Assembly (NCBI GenBank): GCA_039973685.1
Contig: JBDWKL010000046.1
Span: 62,001-126,000, forward strand
Direction of reading: 5' to 3'
Source of the DNA: Hyphomicrobiales bacterium
GTDB lineage: Bacteria > Pseudomonadota > Alphaproteobacteria > Rhizobiales > JACESI01
Length of the DNA: 64,000 bases
Shown: positions 47,730 through 56,551 of the stretch, piece after piece
Layout: every line of letters begins with the position of its first letter
Position numbering within the stretch: the stretch's first letter is position 1
Program-made: the position numbers and the translations under genes
Notes under the pieces: generated by a model
What the model was told of the DNA's origin: nothing
Databases searched by the model: none
Seen by the model: only the letters and a program-made list of their open reading frames with translations

Positions 47730-48632
47730 ATGTCAGCAAATAGGAATGCAGATATTTGGACAGAGTTTTCATGCTCTACATTTGATGGTCTAACCATACG
47801 TGGGCGCGATTATGGGGACCGTTTATCAACAAACACTCCCCTCGTCTGTTTGCCAGGACTAACACGCAGCACACGTGACTTTGATGCGATTGCCCGATTG
47901 ATCAGCCAAGACCCTGAGCAACCACGTCGGGTTTTATCACTCGATTATCGTGGCCGTGGTCAGTCTGACTATGACCCGAATTGGAAAAATTATACGCCAG
48001 CGATCGAAGCAGGCGACGTCTTAAACGCGATCGCTGCAGCGGGTATGCAAGATGTGGTGATCTTTGGAACCTCTCGCGGTGGCATCATCGCCATGCTGCT
48101 CGGCTCTATGCGCCCAGGCATTATGAGTGGGGTTGTCCTCCACGACATCGGACCAACCATCGATATTACTGGCTTGTTGAAGATCAAATCTTATTTGACG
48201 CAAATGCCAACACCGAAAAATTGGCCTGATGCGGCACAAGTATTAAAGACCGTGCATAAAGGTAGTTTTCCAGATTATGGCGAAGATGATTGGCACCAAG
48301 CAGCTCACCTCACCTTTGCGAATAAAGATGGCGAGCCTGTCGTTGATTTTGATCCGGCACTAATAAAGACATTGGCACCAATATCGAGAGATTCTGAATC
48401 GCCAAACCTGTGGCCGCAATTCTTGTCGCTACGTTCTAAACCGTTGCTCGTCATTCGTGGCGGCAATTCTGATCTCTTTAGCGCTGAGACATTAGAAACA
48501 ATGGACCGCGCCCACCCCACCATGAAAAGCGTCACAGTGCCAAACCAAGGCCATGTACCAAGCATAATGGGTGACGAAACCGTCAACGCCATCAAAGAAC
48601 TACTGAAGGAAGCTGACGCTAACGCGCATTAA
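47730..48632 (+). CDS. Alpha/beta-hydrolase
   Basis: A 300-residue hydrolase of the alpha/beta fold. The nucleophile elbow is FGTSRGGIIAMLLG (GxSxG), the oxyanion region is VCLPGLTRSTRDFDAIARLI with RVLSLDYRGRGQSDYDP, and the catalytic His is in NQGHVPSIMGDE; the likely acid is in the GGNSDLFSAETL segment. No signal peptide. The substrate is unknown. GGTGG upstream of the ATG at 47730 supports the start. It lies 94 bp after the lytic transglycosylase and may be read with it. Confidence 0.9.
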   Translation: MSANRNADIWTEFSCSTFDGLTIRGRDYGDRLSTNTPLVCLPGLTRSTRDFDAIARLISQDPEQPRRVLSLDYRGRGQSDYDPNWKNYTPAIEAGDVLNAIAAAGMQDVVIFGTSRGGIIAMLLGSMRPGIMSGVVLHDIGPTIDITGLLKIKSYLTQMPTPKNWPDAAQVLKTVHKGSFPDYGEDDWHQAAHLTFANKDGEPVVDFDPALIKTLAPISRDSESPNLWPQFLSLRSKPLLVIRGGNSDLFSAETLETMDRAHPTMKSVTVPNQGHVPSIMGDETVNAIKELLKEADANAH

Positions 48633-48682
48633 GCGCGGACAATTGGACGCAGGCTGATCAATCAAACGTAAACAAGAGACAT

Positions 48683-48712
48683 AAAAAAACCGGCGTTTTT
48701 CCAAACGCCGGT
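48683..48712 (-). terminator. Rho-independent terminator of the OmpA-cluster genes
   Basis: ACCGGCGTTT/AAACGCCGGT with a four-base loop, running into seven Ts on the minus strand, 26 bases after the last minus-strand stop codon. Confidence 0.93.
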
Positions 48713-48737
48713 CATTATTCGTGTTTTCTTCAATGCG

Positions 48738-49478
48738 TTATTTTTTGCCCTTGGACGAACCAACTTGGCCTTTATCCACGCGCTTTGAAAACTCTGTATC
48801 TTTACCAGCAGCCAAAAGCTTAGCTTGGGAAATCCAGTCTTCACGGTCAATACGACCAGGGAATGCTAGGAATGTACCAACCCAATCAGCTTCTTTTTGT
48901 TTCCAAGCACTGATTTGCGAGAAGTGATAGATGCCGAGACCGTTGAGATTTTTCTCGTTAACCGGACCGATGCCTTTTACACGCTTCAAGTTGTCTTTGC
49001 CGCTACCAAGTGGTGCGCCAAGGACAAGTGGTCTTTTACCCGCAGCATCAGCTTCAGCAGCTTTTGCAGCTTGCGCTTTAGGGATTTTCATCTCTACCGC
49101 AGAAGCTTTGATGTTCGCTTGTGTAGCGCCACCAGTAGGTTTCGCAGCAGCAGGTTTCTTTGCTGCTGGTTTTTTAGCTGCAGGCTTAGGCTTTGCAACT
49201 ACTTTTGGTGCTGGAGCCGCTTTAGCAACAGGCGCCGGTTTTGGCGCTGGCGCTGGCTTTGGTTTTGCGGCAGTCGCTGCAACAGCAGCAACACCAGCCG
49301 CAGCCGCTGCGCCACCAGCAACAGCTGCTGGTCGACCGAAACGGTTATCTTCAGCACGAGCGACATAACGCGGCTCTTCTTTGGCACTGAAGAAACGGCG
49401 GGCAAGACACCCAAGAATGCAACCGATGACATAAGCGAGTGCAATAAGCAGTAGTGAATATAGTACGAGCATTGTCAT
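48738..49478 (-). CDS. Membrane-anchored helix-hairpin-helix protein
   Basis: A 246-residue protein with one N-terminal membrane helix (about 4-27, LVLYSLLLIALAYVIGCILGCLA), a long Ala/Pro/Lys linker (about 55-120), and a C-terminal helix-hairpin-helix domain: NLKRVKGIGPVNEKNLNGLGIYHFSQISAWKQKEADW then GRIDREDWISQAKLLA. The same C-terminal module occurs as an extension of rhizobial NuoE and ribosomal L21 and is otherwise linked to DNA or protein binding. Here it is tethered to the membrane, so its target is unclear. It starts three bases after a 35-residue membrane protein, which itself follows the giant OmpA gene, so the three form one operon. Several KP and AP repeats show mild slippage-prone sequence. 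Confidence 0.85.
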   Translation of the reverse strand: MTMLVLYSLLLIALAYVIGCILGCLARRFFSAKEEPRYVARAEDNRFGRPAAVAGGAAAAAGVAAVAATAAKPKPAPAPKPAPVAKAAPAPKVVAKPKPAAKKPAAKKPAAAKPTGGATQANIKASAVEMKIPKAQAAKAAEADAAGKRPLVLGAPLGSGKDNLKRVKGIGPVNEKNLNGLGIYHFSQISAWKQKEADWVGTFLAFPGRIDREDWISQAKLLAAGKDTEFSKRVDKGQVGSSKGKK

Positions 49479-49481
49479 GGT

Positions 49482-49589
49482 TTATTTCCCCTGGCTTTCT
49501 TTTGGCTTGCATGTAAACCAGCCGACGATCAGTCCAATGACCAATGCGATCAGCAGAAATACCCATAATTGTTGAACTAGATAATCCAT
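49482..49589 (-). CDS. 35-residue single-span membrane protein
   Basis: A small gene on the minus strand: ATG at 49587-49589, TAA at 49482-49484. The protein starts MDYLVQQLWVFLLIALVIGL, continues with a hydrophobic GxxxG-like stretch (IVGW) and ends with a short basic tail, FTCKPKESQGK. The ribosome site GGGGGGA is very strong and overlaps the stop codon of the upstream OmpA gene, and the stop is three bases before the start of the helix-hairpin-helix gene. This spacing in a polycistronic run supports a real gene. Function unknown; a bridging or stabilising role between the two large neighbours is a guess. Confidence 0.75.
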   Translation of the reverse strand: MDYLVQQLWVFLLIALVIGLIVGWFTCKPKESQGK

Positions 49590-49604
49590 TAATCTGTTTC
49601 CCCC

Positions 49605-52600
49605 CTAGTTAGCTTTTATCAGCGAAAATTCAATGCGACGGTTTTTCGCTTTGTTTTCTCTACTGTTGTTTACAACAACTGGGTTCGTTTCTCCATACCC
49701 AACTGCATTTAAGCGATCTGCCGATACACCTGCATTCACAAGATAGTCTACAACAGACTTGGCACGCGCCTCACTCAGACGTTGATTGAAGCTTTCGCTA
49801 CCATCTGAGTCTGTGTGTCCACCAACCTCAAAGCGTGCCTCAGGGCAGCTTATGATCTGAGCAGCAACACCGTCAAGAAGGCCGAAGCTATCAGACAAGA
49901 TGCCTGCTTTCGCTGATTGGAAGAAAATCTTGTTCTTGGCGATTGTCTCCAAAATACCGGCGCTACATGCTACTGGCTCTGGCGTTACAGGTGCTGGTGG
50001 CGGTGTAACTTGCGATAGGATAGCCGTTCCAGTGAAACCTTCAGGCAAACCTTTCTCAAAGCCGTCTTTGATGTCATTCAACGAACCACTAACTGGCACA
50101 ACACCATATAGAGTTGCCGTTGTATCACTGATGGCAAGTGAACCAGTGTTAAGCTGGGCTAGACCTTCAAAGCCTTTCACGGCAGCACCTGAGAAACCAG
50201 CCGGTGCGCCTGCTTCAATAGCCAAGTCAATACTGTTCAAGTCTGAACCAAATTGACGATTAGCACCAGCTGTCATCACAATGCTCGCCTCACGGCTTGG
50301 TGACAACCCAGACACTTTCACGCCATCCTTTTTCGACGCATTCAATGTGAATGGTGAAACAGGGGCTGGCTCTGGCTCAACTGGCGCTGGCGGAGGTGTA
50401 AGTTGCGATAGGATAGCCGTTCCAGTGAAACCTTCAGGCAAACCTTTTTCAAAGCCGTCTTTGATATCATTCAACGATCCACTAACTGGCACAACACCAT
50501 ATAGAGTTGCCGTTGTATCACTGATGGCAAGCGAACCAGTGTTAAGCTGGGCTAGACCTTCAAAGCCTTTGACGGCAGCACCAGAGAAACCAGCCGGTGC
50601 GCCTGCTTCAATAGCCAAGTCAATACTGTTCAAGTCTGAACCAAATTGACGATTAGCACCAGCAGTCATCACAATGCTTGCCTCACGGCTTGGTGAAAAC
50701 CCAGACACGTTCACACCATCCTTTTTCGACGCATTCAATGTGAATGGTGAAACAGGTGTACGATCGATCTCAGCGCTTACAACAGTAAAGCCTTCTGGTG
50801 GGTTTTTAGCATCTGCAGTTGCAATATTATACCCTTCAGATGTGGCCGCCGTTCCATCGATGAAAATGTCTGTATCTTCGATACGTACAGAACCATCTGT
50901 GAAATGAGCAAGCATGTCGTTGCCATATTGAGTAGCACCGACAAAGCCAGCTGGAGCGCCATTTGCAAGTGTTGATGCATCAGTAACGTTCCAGCCTTTT
51001 GAGCCGCCAGCACCTGAGAGGCCGATTTTCACAGCATCCGAAGGCACAGAACCGTTAAACGATACTTCACCACCATTTTTCACCGCTGAGAAGCGATAAG
51101 GTGAGGCAGTTGGTAACGCGATGTTTTTCTCAACAAGCTTATAGCCAGCAGCAATTCTGTCAGCAGACGCGTGAGCGGCTGTATAAGAAGCGGCATCTTT
51201 AGCTACACCATTGATGCTGATATTCTGATCAGAGATTTGAACAGAACCCTCAGAGAAGTTCGATACCATCTTATTTGCAAAGCTTGCAGCATTTACAAAA
51301 CTAGATGGTGCACCAGCATTGATTTCTGTCTGATCGACAACTGTTTCAAAACCAGCACCTTTTGCACTTGAAACAAGTGCGCCTTTAGATGTGTCAGAAG
51401 AAACGTTACCTGTCAGCGTAATCTGCGATGCGTCATCGCCAACTGTGGCACCATAAGTGAATGGCGATACAGGTGTTACTCCAATATTAGTAGAACCAAT
51501 ATTCAAACCAGTCGGCGCAGCATCAAGTGAGCCTACAACAGAGCGTTGGGCCGCTGGTGAAGTGGCTGACCCTTTGAGCGACAATGTATCGCCGAAAGTG
51601 GACAACTCAGCTGTATCAAGGCGATTAAACTGAGCCAAACCAAATGATGTCATAAGGTCGAAGTTTGCCGGTGCATCATCTGCCACTGTCAAATTATCAG
51701 TTACAGAACCATCGGTTAAACTACCCGCTTGAGCAACAACATTAGTACGAGCATCTTCTGATGGAACATTGCCCTCAAGAACAATACCTTCAGCGGATTT
51801 TTGCGCGCCAAAGATATATGGCGAGAATGCTGGGATTGGTGCAGGTGCAGGCGCAGGTTCTGGTACTGCAACGACTTCCGCCGCAGGTGCAGGCTCTGGA
51901 GAAGATAATGCGAGATTACCAACAGCTAGACCAGCAACAACACCAGTTGCAATTTTCGCACGGAATGCGTTTTCGGCATCTCTGTTTGCAAAGTTACCTT
52001 TGAAACGGAAATCATTGCCAGAAATTGAAGCACTACCATTCTCTACTGTGCGTAGTTTTTCGATCGCAAAATTTGCGCCTTCTTGATAGTTGCTAGCAGC
52101 GCCAGAAGCGAAAACCATATTATCCGTTACAGAACCACCATTTGCGATTTCGCCAGCTTTCGCATTGAGAGCTTCGCGCACTTCGCCATTCGGCACTGAT
52201 CCAGACAATACGATGCCACCAACTGATTTTGACGCATAAAATACATAAGGCGAAGCAGCTGGTCGTTTGATATCAGCGCTACCTAAGCTCAAACCAGCAG
52301 GAAGACTGCCAGACAAAGCTGCATTTACGGCATCGTAAGTTGGGTTATTTTTAGCAACACCAGAAATGTCCAAGCTGCTGTCTGTGATTTTAAATTCACC
52401 TGAAGCAAGCTCTTTGACCTGACCAACGGCGAAACCAATTTGCTCGCCTAGTCCATCAACACTACCACCTGCCGCTTGCAGTTCATTCACAACTGTCGCG
52501 TCAGGCATTGCAGCAACAACGTCTTTTTCAACAACGCCTGTTGCAGTTTCTGAACCGACATAACCAGAGAGCGTAATTGTTGATCCGTCAAATTTGCCAG

Positions 52601-52937
52601 ATGTTACGAAAGGAGACTGGACTGCCAGCTCATCAATTCCGCTACCGTCCACAACCCGAACACCCCAAGTGCCAGCATCACGGTCACGGAACACGCCGTC
52701 AGCGATTTTCAAGGCATCTTGTTTTGCTTCTAAGGAAGGAGCAACACCACTTATGGAAAGATCACGGCCATCAAGTTCTACACTTGCCCAAGGGTGATCT
52801 GAAGAAAGCTTCCCAAGCGCACGCTTGGTCAAGTCAGTTTCAATTGAACCCGCTTTCAAGAACATTGAGATCAAAAGAAGCAAGCCTACGGCTAAAATTC
52901 CTGGCCAAATCCAGGCTGATGGGCGGCATTTCCACAT
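49605..52937 (-). CDS. Very large OmpA-family protein with BON-like repeats
   Basis: A 1110-residue envelope protein. An N-terminal membrane segment (WIWPGILAVGLLLLISMFL, about 9-27) is followed by a BON-like start and seven repeats, each opening with SPF or SPY near residues 107, 228, 372, 488, 612, 729 and 860. Each repeat pairs a GxVxLxGxVPxxxxR half with a GS(V/L)xIxDxxxxxxGxA half. The last two repeats are nearly identical at DNA level with a 393-bp period. The C-terminal OmpA domain (about 1000-1110) has FEVGGHTDSDGSESFNQRLSEARA, which binds peptidoglycan diaminopimelate. Ala/Pro/Glu linkers separate parts. It heads the minus-strand operon with the 35-residue and helix-hairpin-helix genes. 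Confidence 0.9.
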   Translation of the reverse strand: MWKCRPSAWIWPGILAVGLLLLISMFLKAGSIETDLTKRALGKLSSDHPWASVELDGRDLSISGVAPSLEAKQDALKIADGVFRDRDAGTWGVRVVDGSGIDELAVQSPFVTSGKFDGSTITLSGYVGSETATGVVEKDVVAAMPDATVVNELQAAGGSVDGLGEQIGFAVGQVKELASGEFKITDSSLDISGVAKNNPTYDAVNAALSGSLPAGLSLGSADIKRPAASPYVFYASKSVGGIVLSGSVPNGEVREALNAKAGEIANGGSVTDNMVFASGAASNYQEGANFAIEKLRTVENGSASISGNDFRFKGNFANRDAENAFRAKIATGVVAGLAVGNLALSSPEPAPAAEVVAVPEPAPAPAPIPAFSPYIFGAQKSAEGIVLEGNVPSEDARTNVVAQAGSLTDGSVTDNLTVADDAPANFDLMTSFGLAQFNRLDTAELSTFGDTLSLKGSATSPAAQRSVVGSLDAAPTGLNIGSTNIGVTPVSPFTYGATVGDDASQITLTGNVSSDTSKGALVSSAKGAGFETVVDQTEINAGAPSSFVNAASFANKMVSNFSEGSVQISDQNISINGVAKDAASYTAAHASADRIAAGYKLVEKNIALPTASPYRFSAVKNGGEVSFNGSVPSDAVKIGLSGAGGSKGWNVTDASTLANGAPAGFVGATQYGNDMLAHFTDGSVRIEDTDIFIDGTAATSEGYNIATADAKNPPEGFTVVSAEIDRTPVSPFTLNASKKDGVNVSGFSPSREASIVMTAGANRQFGSDLNSIDLAIEAGAPAGFSGAAVKGFEGLAQLNTGSLAISDTTATLYGVVPVSGSLNDIKDGFEKGLPEGFTGTAILSQLTPPPAPVEPEPAPVSPFTLNASKKDGVKVSGLSPSREASIVMTAGANRQFGSDLNSIDLAIEAGAPAGFSGAAVKGFEGLAQLNTGSLAISDTTATLYGVVPVSGSLNDIKDGFEKGLPEGFTGTAILSQVTPPPAPVTPEPVACSAGILETIAKNKIFFQSAKAGILSDSFGLLDGVAAQIISCPEARFEVGGHTDSDGSESFNQRLSEARAKSVVDYLVNAGVSADRLNAVGYGETNPVVVNNSRENKAKNRRIEFSLIKAN
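49984..50769 (-). repeat. 393-bp near-identical tandem duplication in the OmpA gene
   Basis: Positions about 49984-50376 and 50377-50769 align with only scattered substitutions; for example GCCAAGTCAATACTGTTCAA starts at 50221 and again at 50614, a shift of 393 bases or 131 codons. The frame is kept, so both encoded copies are intact. High identity means recent duplication or ongoing gene conversion. Confidence 0.88.
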
Positions 52938-53072
52938 AATATTCCCCTATTGTAGTAGTACCCTGTCGCCAAGCGAAAGGTTAACAAACCCTAAATTCCG
53001 AGCGTTTGATAACGCGGCACCAGACTGGATGCAACCCAGAATTGATGTTTGTCGCTGTTTTTAATAAAAATA

Positions 53073-54314
53073 CTAAAATTTTCGGCGAATTGATAAATAA
53101 CCGCCGACCTCACCATTATTGTCATTTGCGAAGAAAAATTCATTTCCTGCGCCAAAATTATCGACAGAGTCATAACCAATTTCCGCAAGTATTTCAGTAT
53201 CTTTCCATGCAGACCAAACAATATTGACAGCGCCGTCAATGCCATTTTCATTACGAAACCCTGATTGCGTTGCCGTAACGTAAGAGAAATCAGCGTTCAA
53301 TCTGAGGTTGTGATGAAGACTGTAAGTAACTCCGCCAAATACACTAAAAGCGTCTAATCCGTCGCTAAACGCAAACACGATATCATTGGAGGAACGCAGC
53401 GCGTAGGTCACACCTAAATGAGCGGCCAATAGTGGGTGAACATAGGCTAGTTGGGCGGCGAAACCATAGCCTAATTCAGCATTGTCTTGAAAGGTGAATT
53501 GGCTGCCGTTTCGGACCGCGACGGGCAGCGGGGCACTGGAAATGAAATCATCAACACTCACAGCAGCCAAACCAAATGATGCGCTGAATGCTCCGAACTT
53601 CTTCCTCACACCCAGTCCAAAATTTGGCAAATCAGCCCTAGATCCAGAAACAGTATTGCTTCCATCACTAATCGAACCCACAATATCTATGCCGCCAATG
53701 CGGGTTTGATAACTCAGCCCAAGGGCTGAACGAGCATCCAAGCTTTCAGCTCCTCGCCGCGTAAAGCCATCGGCAATGAACACTGAGCCGGCATTTTCAA
53801 TCTTACCAAGTTTAAATTGCCCTCGGCTATTATCCAGTTTCAATTGGAAAGCATCCAGACCAACGGCAAAATCTCGTTCAACAGCACCAAGGATCAAATC
53901 TTCCGATACACCAGGGTCATACTGCGATTGCAAACGGATAAATGAGGATAACGTGCCAATTTGAGTGCGTTTGAACCACTTAATATCAATGTCACTTCGA
54001 CCCGTATACTGGACAGAAGGAAGTCCGTCGATGACATCTGTTGGATCATTAAAAGCAACCCCACTCTCAATGGCGAAGCTCCATTCGAGACATCCCGCAT
54101 TGAAAGGCACTGCTTTATAACGGCTCCCAGAGAAGTCGCATTCTGATTTGCGGGTGATTGTTGTGTTTGAGGTGGCAGCATTTGCCGTTGTTGAATTTAC
54201 CGTTTCTTGAGAGGCTGCAGAAGCCACACCAAAAGAACTAAATCCTACAAAAAGAAACAAAAAGCTTGTTTTTATAAAATTCCAAAATCTGTAAATAGAC
54301 AACAAAGAACGCAC
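53073..54314 (-). CDS. Porin-like outer-membrane beta-barrel protein
   Basis: A 413-residue secreted protein with signal-like N-terminus (FIKTSFLFLFVGFSSFGVASA) and a mature part built of alternating strands, ending in the phenylalanine of YLSIRRKF, a barrel-assembly signal. The N-terminal KSECDFSGSRYKAVPFNAGCLEWSFAIESGVAF resembles, in a diverged form, the Cys-flanked start of the alphaproteobacterial Porin_2 proteins. The first codon is a GTG and no good ribosome site is seen, so the start is uncertain. It lies 136 bp upstream of the OmpA gene on the same strand. Confidence 0.7.
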   Translation of the reverse strand: MRSLLSIYRFWNFIKTSFLFLFVGFSSFGVASAASQETVNSTTANAATSNTTITRKSECDFSGSRYKAVPFNAGCLEWSFAIESGVAFNDPTDVIDGLPSVQYTGRSDIDIKWFKRTQIGTLSSFIRLQSQYDPGVSEDLILGAVERDFAVGLDAFQLKLDNSRGQFKLGKIENAGSVFIADGFTRRGAESLDARSALGLSYQTRIGGIDIVGSISDGSNTVSGSRADLPNFGLGVRKKFGAFSASFGLAAVSVDDFISSAPLPVAVRNGSQFTFQDNAELGYGFAAQLAYVHPLLAAHLGVTYALRSSNDIVFAFSDGLDAFSVFGGVTYSLHHNLRLNADFSYVTATQSGFRNENGIDGAVNIVWSAWKDTEILAEIGYDSVDNFGAGNEFFFANDNNGEVGGYLSIRRKF

Positions 54315-54504
54315 GAAACAAACTTACTGCAACTAAATCTAACCTTAAATTCCGTTAATACTCTACAAATGCAAATCAATTTTGTACATACAAATTTTCA
54401 AGTGTGAATAAGTATTTCAAAATATTAAACCCACCACGCCTTGCCCCATTCTCGGCAAAATGCACGCTCACATTGTTATTCATCAAACAAGAGGAGAACG
54501 CGTA

Positions 54505-54693
54505 ATGGTGAGAACAGATGATGTCGTGTTGCATGGCTCCCCTTTCAAGCCAGAAATCAATCAAACCTTGATACGTGCCAAACGCCGTGAGCTGACTGTA
54601 CTCTTATTGATGCAACCAAGCACGAACATGAAGGATTACCTTTTCCGCGGGCACTCAAATAGCACTACAATTCGCGAAGGCCAGCAGCAATAA
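54505..54693 (+). CDS. Small hypothetical protein with strong ribosome site
   Basis: A 62-residue open frame from the ATG at 54505, eight bases after GAGGAG (54491-54496). It reads MVRTDDVVLHGSPFKPEINQ and continues TLIRAKRRELTVLLLMQPS to a polar tail ending GQQQ. No signal peptide and no family that I recognise. The frame stays open to 54460 but the internal ATG is far better placed. The surrounding region 54315-54867 contains nothing else except the padR operator. The gene could be an orphan or a remnant; the good ribosome site is the main reason to keep it. Confidence 0.45.
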   Translation: MVRTDDVVLHGSPFKPEINQTLIRAKRRELTVLLLMQPSTNMKDYLFRGHSNSTTIREGQQQ

Positions 54694-54783
54694 CGTGTGA
54701 CAGACGACTTGGCTAAAAGGCCGTCATCGTAATACCCAATTAAAAGTTGGATGCCTTGCAATAAACACTTGCCTATATCGATT

Positions 54784-54810
54784 TGATACATATATGATTG
54801 ATATGTATCA
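54784..54810 (+). promoter_or_regulatory. Perfect inverted repeat upstream of padR (candidate PadR operator)
   Basis: TGATACATAT (54784-54793) and ATATGTATCA (54801-54810) are perfect reverse complements with a seven-base spacer, ending 57 bases before the padR start. PadR boxes are AT-rich inverted repeats containing ATGT/ACAT, and PadR regulators usually control their own operon, so this is a strong candidate. Confidence 0.75.
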
Positions 54811-54867
54811 GACGAGAGTATAGCGCTTATACGTGCGCACTCCGTCATCGTTTCGCAATGTCGGTAT

Positions 54868-55428
54868 ATGCCCATGAATGTTAGAACCCTTTGCCTTGCA
54901 ATTTTGAATTTTCAAGATGCGACAGGCTACGAGATCCGTAAGTTGTCTATGGATGGCAAATATAGCCACTTCGTTGATGCAAGCTTTGGTTCAATCTATC
55001 CCGCTCTCAACAAGCTTGAAAATGATGGCTTTGTCACATTCAAAGATGCTGTTGAAGCAGGCAAACCAAACCGAAAAGTCTATTCCATTACGGATGCGGG
55101 ACGCCTTCACTTCTTACAGTCCTTAGAAACACCTCCTGCTAAAGACGTTTTTCGCTCTGAGTTTTTGATGATCGCTGTTTGTGCAGAATCATTGCCAGCC
55201 GAGGTTGTTCAAAACGCAATCAACACGCGCCGCGAACAACTCGTGTCCGAGATCGAACTCCTTAAAAGCATCGCAGAAAATTCAGAAGCCTCCGAAGGCG
55301 TTCGATGGGCCGCGGATTACGGCATGGACTGCATGGCGAATTCTTTGAGGTATCTGGAAGAAAACAAACCAACACTGAATAAAATTTCCGGCATTTATCA
55401 GCCGATCAACGAAGAGGCTGCTGAGTAG
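54868..55428 (+). CDS. PadR-family transcriptional regulator
   Basis: A 186-residue repressor. The winged helix is at about 5-80: RTLCLAILNFQDATGYEIRKLSMDGKYSHFVDASFGSIYPALNKLENDGFVTF, with YPALNKLENDGF as the PadR signature, and KVYSITDAG forming the wing. The C-terminal half is helical with a dimer helix (EQLVSEIELLKSIAEN). It is 28 bp upstream of the RND adaptor gene, so it probably regulates this efflux operon in response to a toxic compound, as related PadR proteins do for phenolics or antibiotics. An alternative ATG is two codons in. Confidence 0.92.
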   Translation: MPMNVRTLCLAILNFQDATGYEIRKLSMDGKYSHFVDASFGSIYPALNKLENDGFVTFKDAVEAGKPNRKVYSITDAGRLHFLQSLETPPAKDVFRSEFLMIAVCAESLPAEVVQNAINTRREQLVSEIELLKSIAENSEASEGVRWAADYGMDCMANSLRYLEENKPTLNKISGIYQPINEEAAE

Positions 55429-55456
55429 TCCCTCCCCGACTCTAAGCAGAAAAAGC

Positions 55457-56551
55457 ATGACGATCCCAACACCATACCTTTTAGCCGCCGGCCTTACTGC
55501 TGTCGTTGCTGGTTGGATGCTATCAGGCGACATTGTAACTGGTGGGCGCGAAGACGCGACACCTGAAACGGTGAGTGAGAGAAACCAAAAAGCTGAGCAA
55601 ACACTATTCAAGGTTCAAACCAACGTATTTGAAGCCAAACCTCGAATAGCTTTGATTGAGGCACGCGGCAGCACGGAAGCAAGCGGCAAAGTATCGGTTC
55701 GGGCCGAAACGACAGGCTTACTCTTAAAGCGCCATGTAGGAAAAGGTGACGCAGTAAAGGTCGGAGATCTCATTTGCTCACTCAAAACGGGCGACCGCGA
55801 GGCACGTGTTGCCCAAAGTGCGGCTGAGCTCAAGCGCGCACAAGTTGAACTTGATGCAGCGCGTAAACTGGTGACCAACGGCTATGCGACACAATACCGT
55901 GTCGTTGAAAACAGCGCGACCCTAGATGCTGCGATTGCACAAATGAAAGCCGCTGAAATTGAGCTAGGGCGCATCGAAATTCGCTCCCCTGTTGCGGGCC
56001 TCATTCAAGACCCCTTTGCCAAGGTTGGCGATATGCTTCAGCTTGGCGATATTTGCGCCAATGTGATGGACCCACAAAGCATTATCATGACTGCGCAAGT
56101 ATCAGAACGTTACATTGGCCGCATGACGATTGGCAGCAAAGCAAAGGTCCGCGTTATTACAGGTGAACAGGTTGAAGGCGCAATTCAATTCATCGCCCCA
56201 TCAGCAGACACAGAAACACGTACTTTCCGCATCGAGATCGCGCTTCCCAATGATGATGAAAAAATTAGGGATGGTGTAACCGCTGTTGCGAGCATCGTTT
56301 TGCCCGGTGACACATCCCATCTATTACCTGCTTCAGTGCTAACGCTGAATGATGCTGGTGAAATCGGCGTAAAAATGGTCAAAAATCCAAATATTGTTGC
56401 CTTCACACCTGTCGAAATCCTCGAGGACACACGTGACGGTGTCTGGGTGTCAGGGCTGCCAGCCAGCGCTAATTTAATTATCCGTGGCCATGAATATGTG
56501 ACCAATGGGCAAAAAGTTGATCCTGTAACGAAGACGGCGGAGATCAATTAA
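55457..56551 (+). CDS. RND efflux periplasmic adaptor subunit
   Basis: A 364-residue membrane-fusion protein. An N-terminal hydrophobic anchor (PYLLAAGLTAVVAGWMLSG, about 5-24) leads to a lipoyl/hairpin region: GKVSVRAETTGLLLKRHVGKGDAVKVGDLICSL with an alpha-hairpin (QSAAELKRAQVELDAARKLV) and the beta-barrel IEIRSPVAGLIQD. The gene overlaps the start of the pump gene by one base (TAATG). It bridges the inner-membrane pump and an outer-membrane channel, and no such channel gene is present in the window. Confidence 0.94.
   Translation: MTIPTPYLLAAGLTAVVAGWMLSGDIVTGGREDATPETVSERNQKAEQTLFKVQTNVFEAKPRIALIEARGSTEASGKVSVRAETTGLLLKRHVGKGDAVKVGDLICSLKTGDREARVAQSAAELKRAQVELDAARKLVTNGYATQYRVVENSATLDAAIAQMKAAEIELGRIEIRSPVAGLIQDPFAKVGDMLQLGDICANVMDPQSIIMTAQVSERYIGRMTIGSKAKVRVITGEQVEGAIQFIAPSADTETRTFRIEIALPNDDEKIRDGVTAVASIVLPGDTSHLLPASVLTLNDAGEIGVKMVKNPNIVAFTPVEILEDTRDGVWVSGLPASANLIIRGHEYVTNGQKVDPVTKTAEIN

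Noticed and set aside
48897-49454. Long plus-strand frames opposite the Ala/Lys-rich linker gene
   Set aside because: They arise from the repetitive GC-rich linker of the minus-strand gene, which has good start, ribosome site and domain content.
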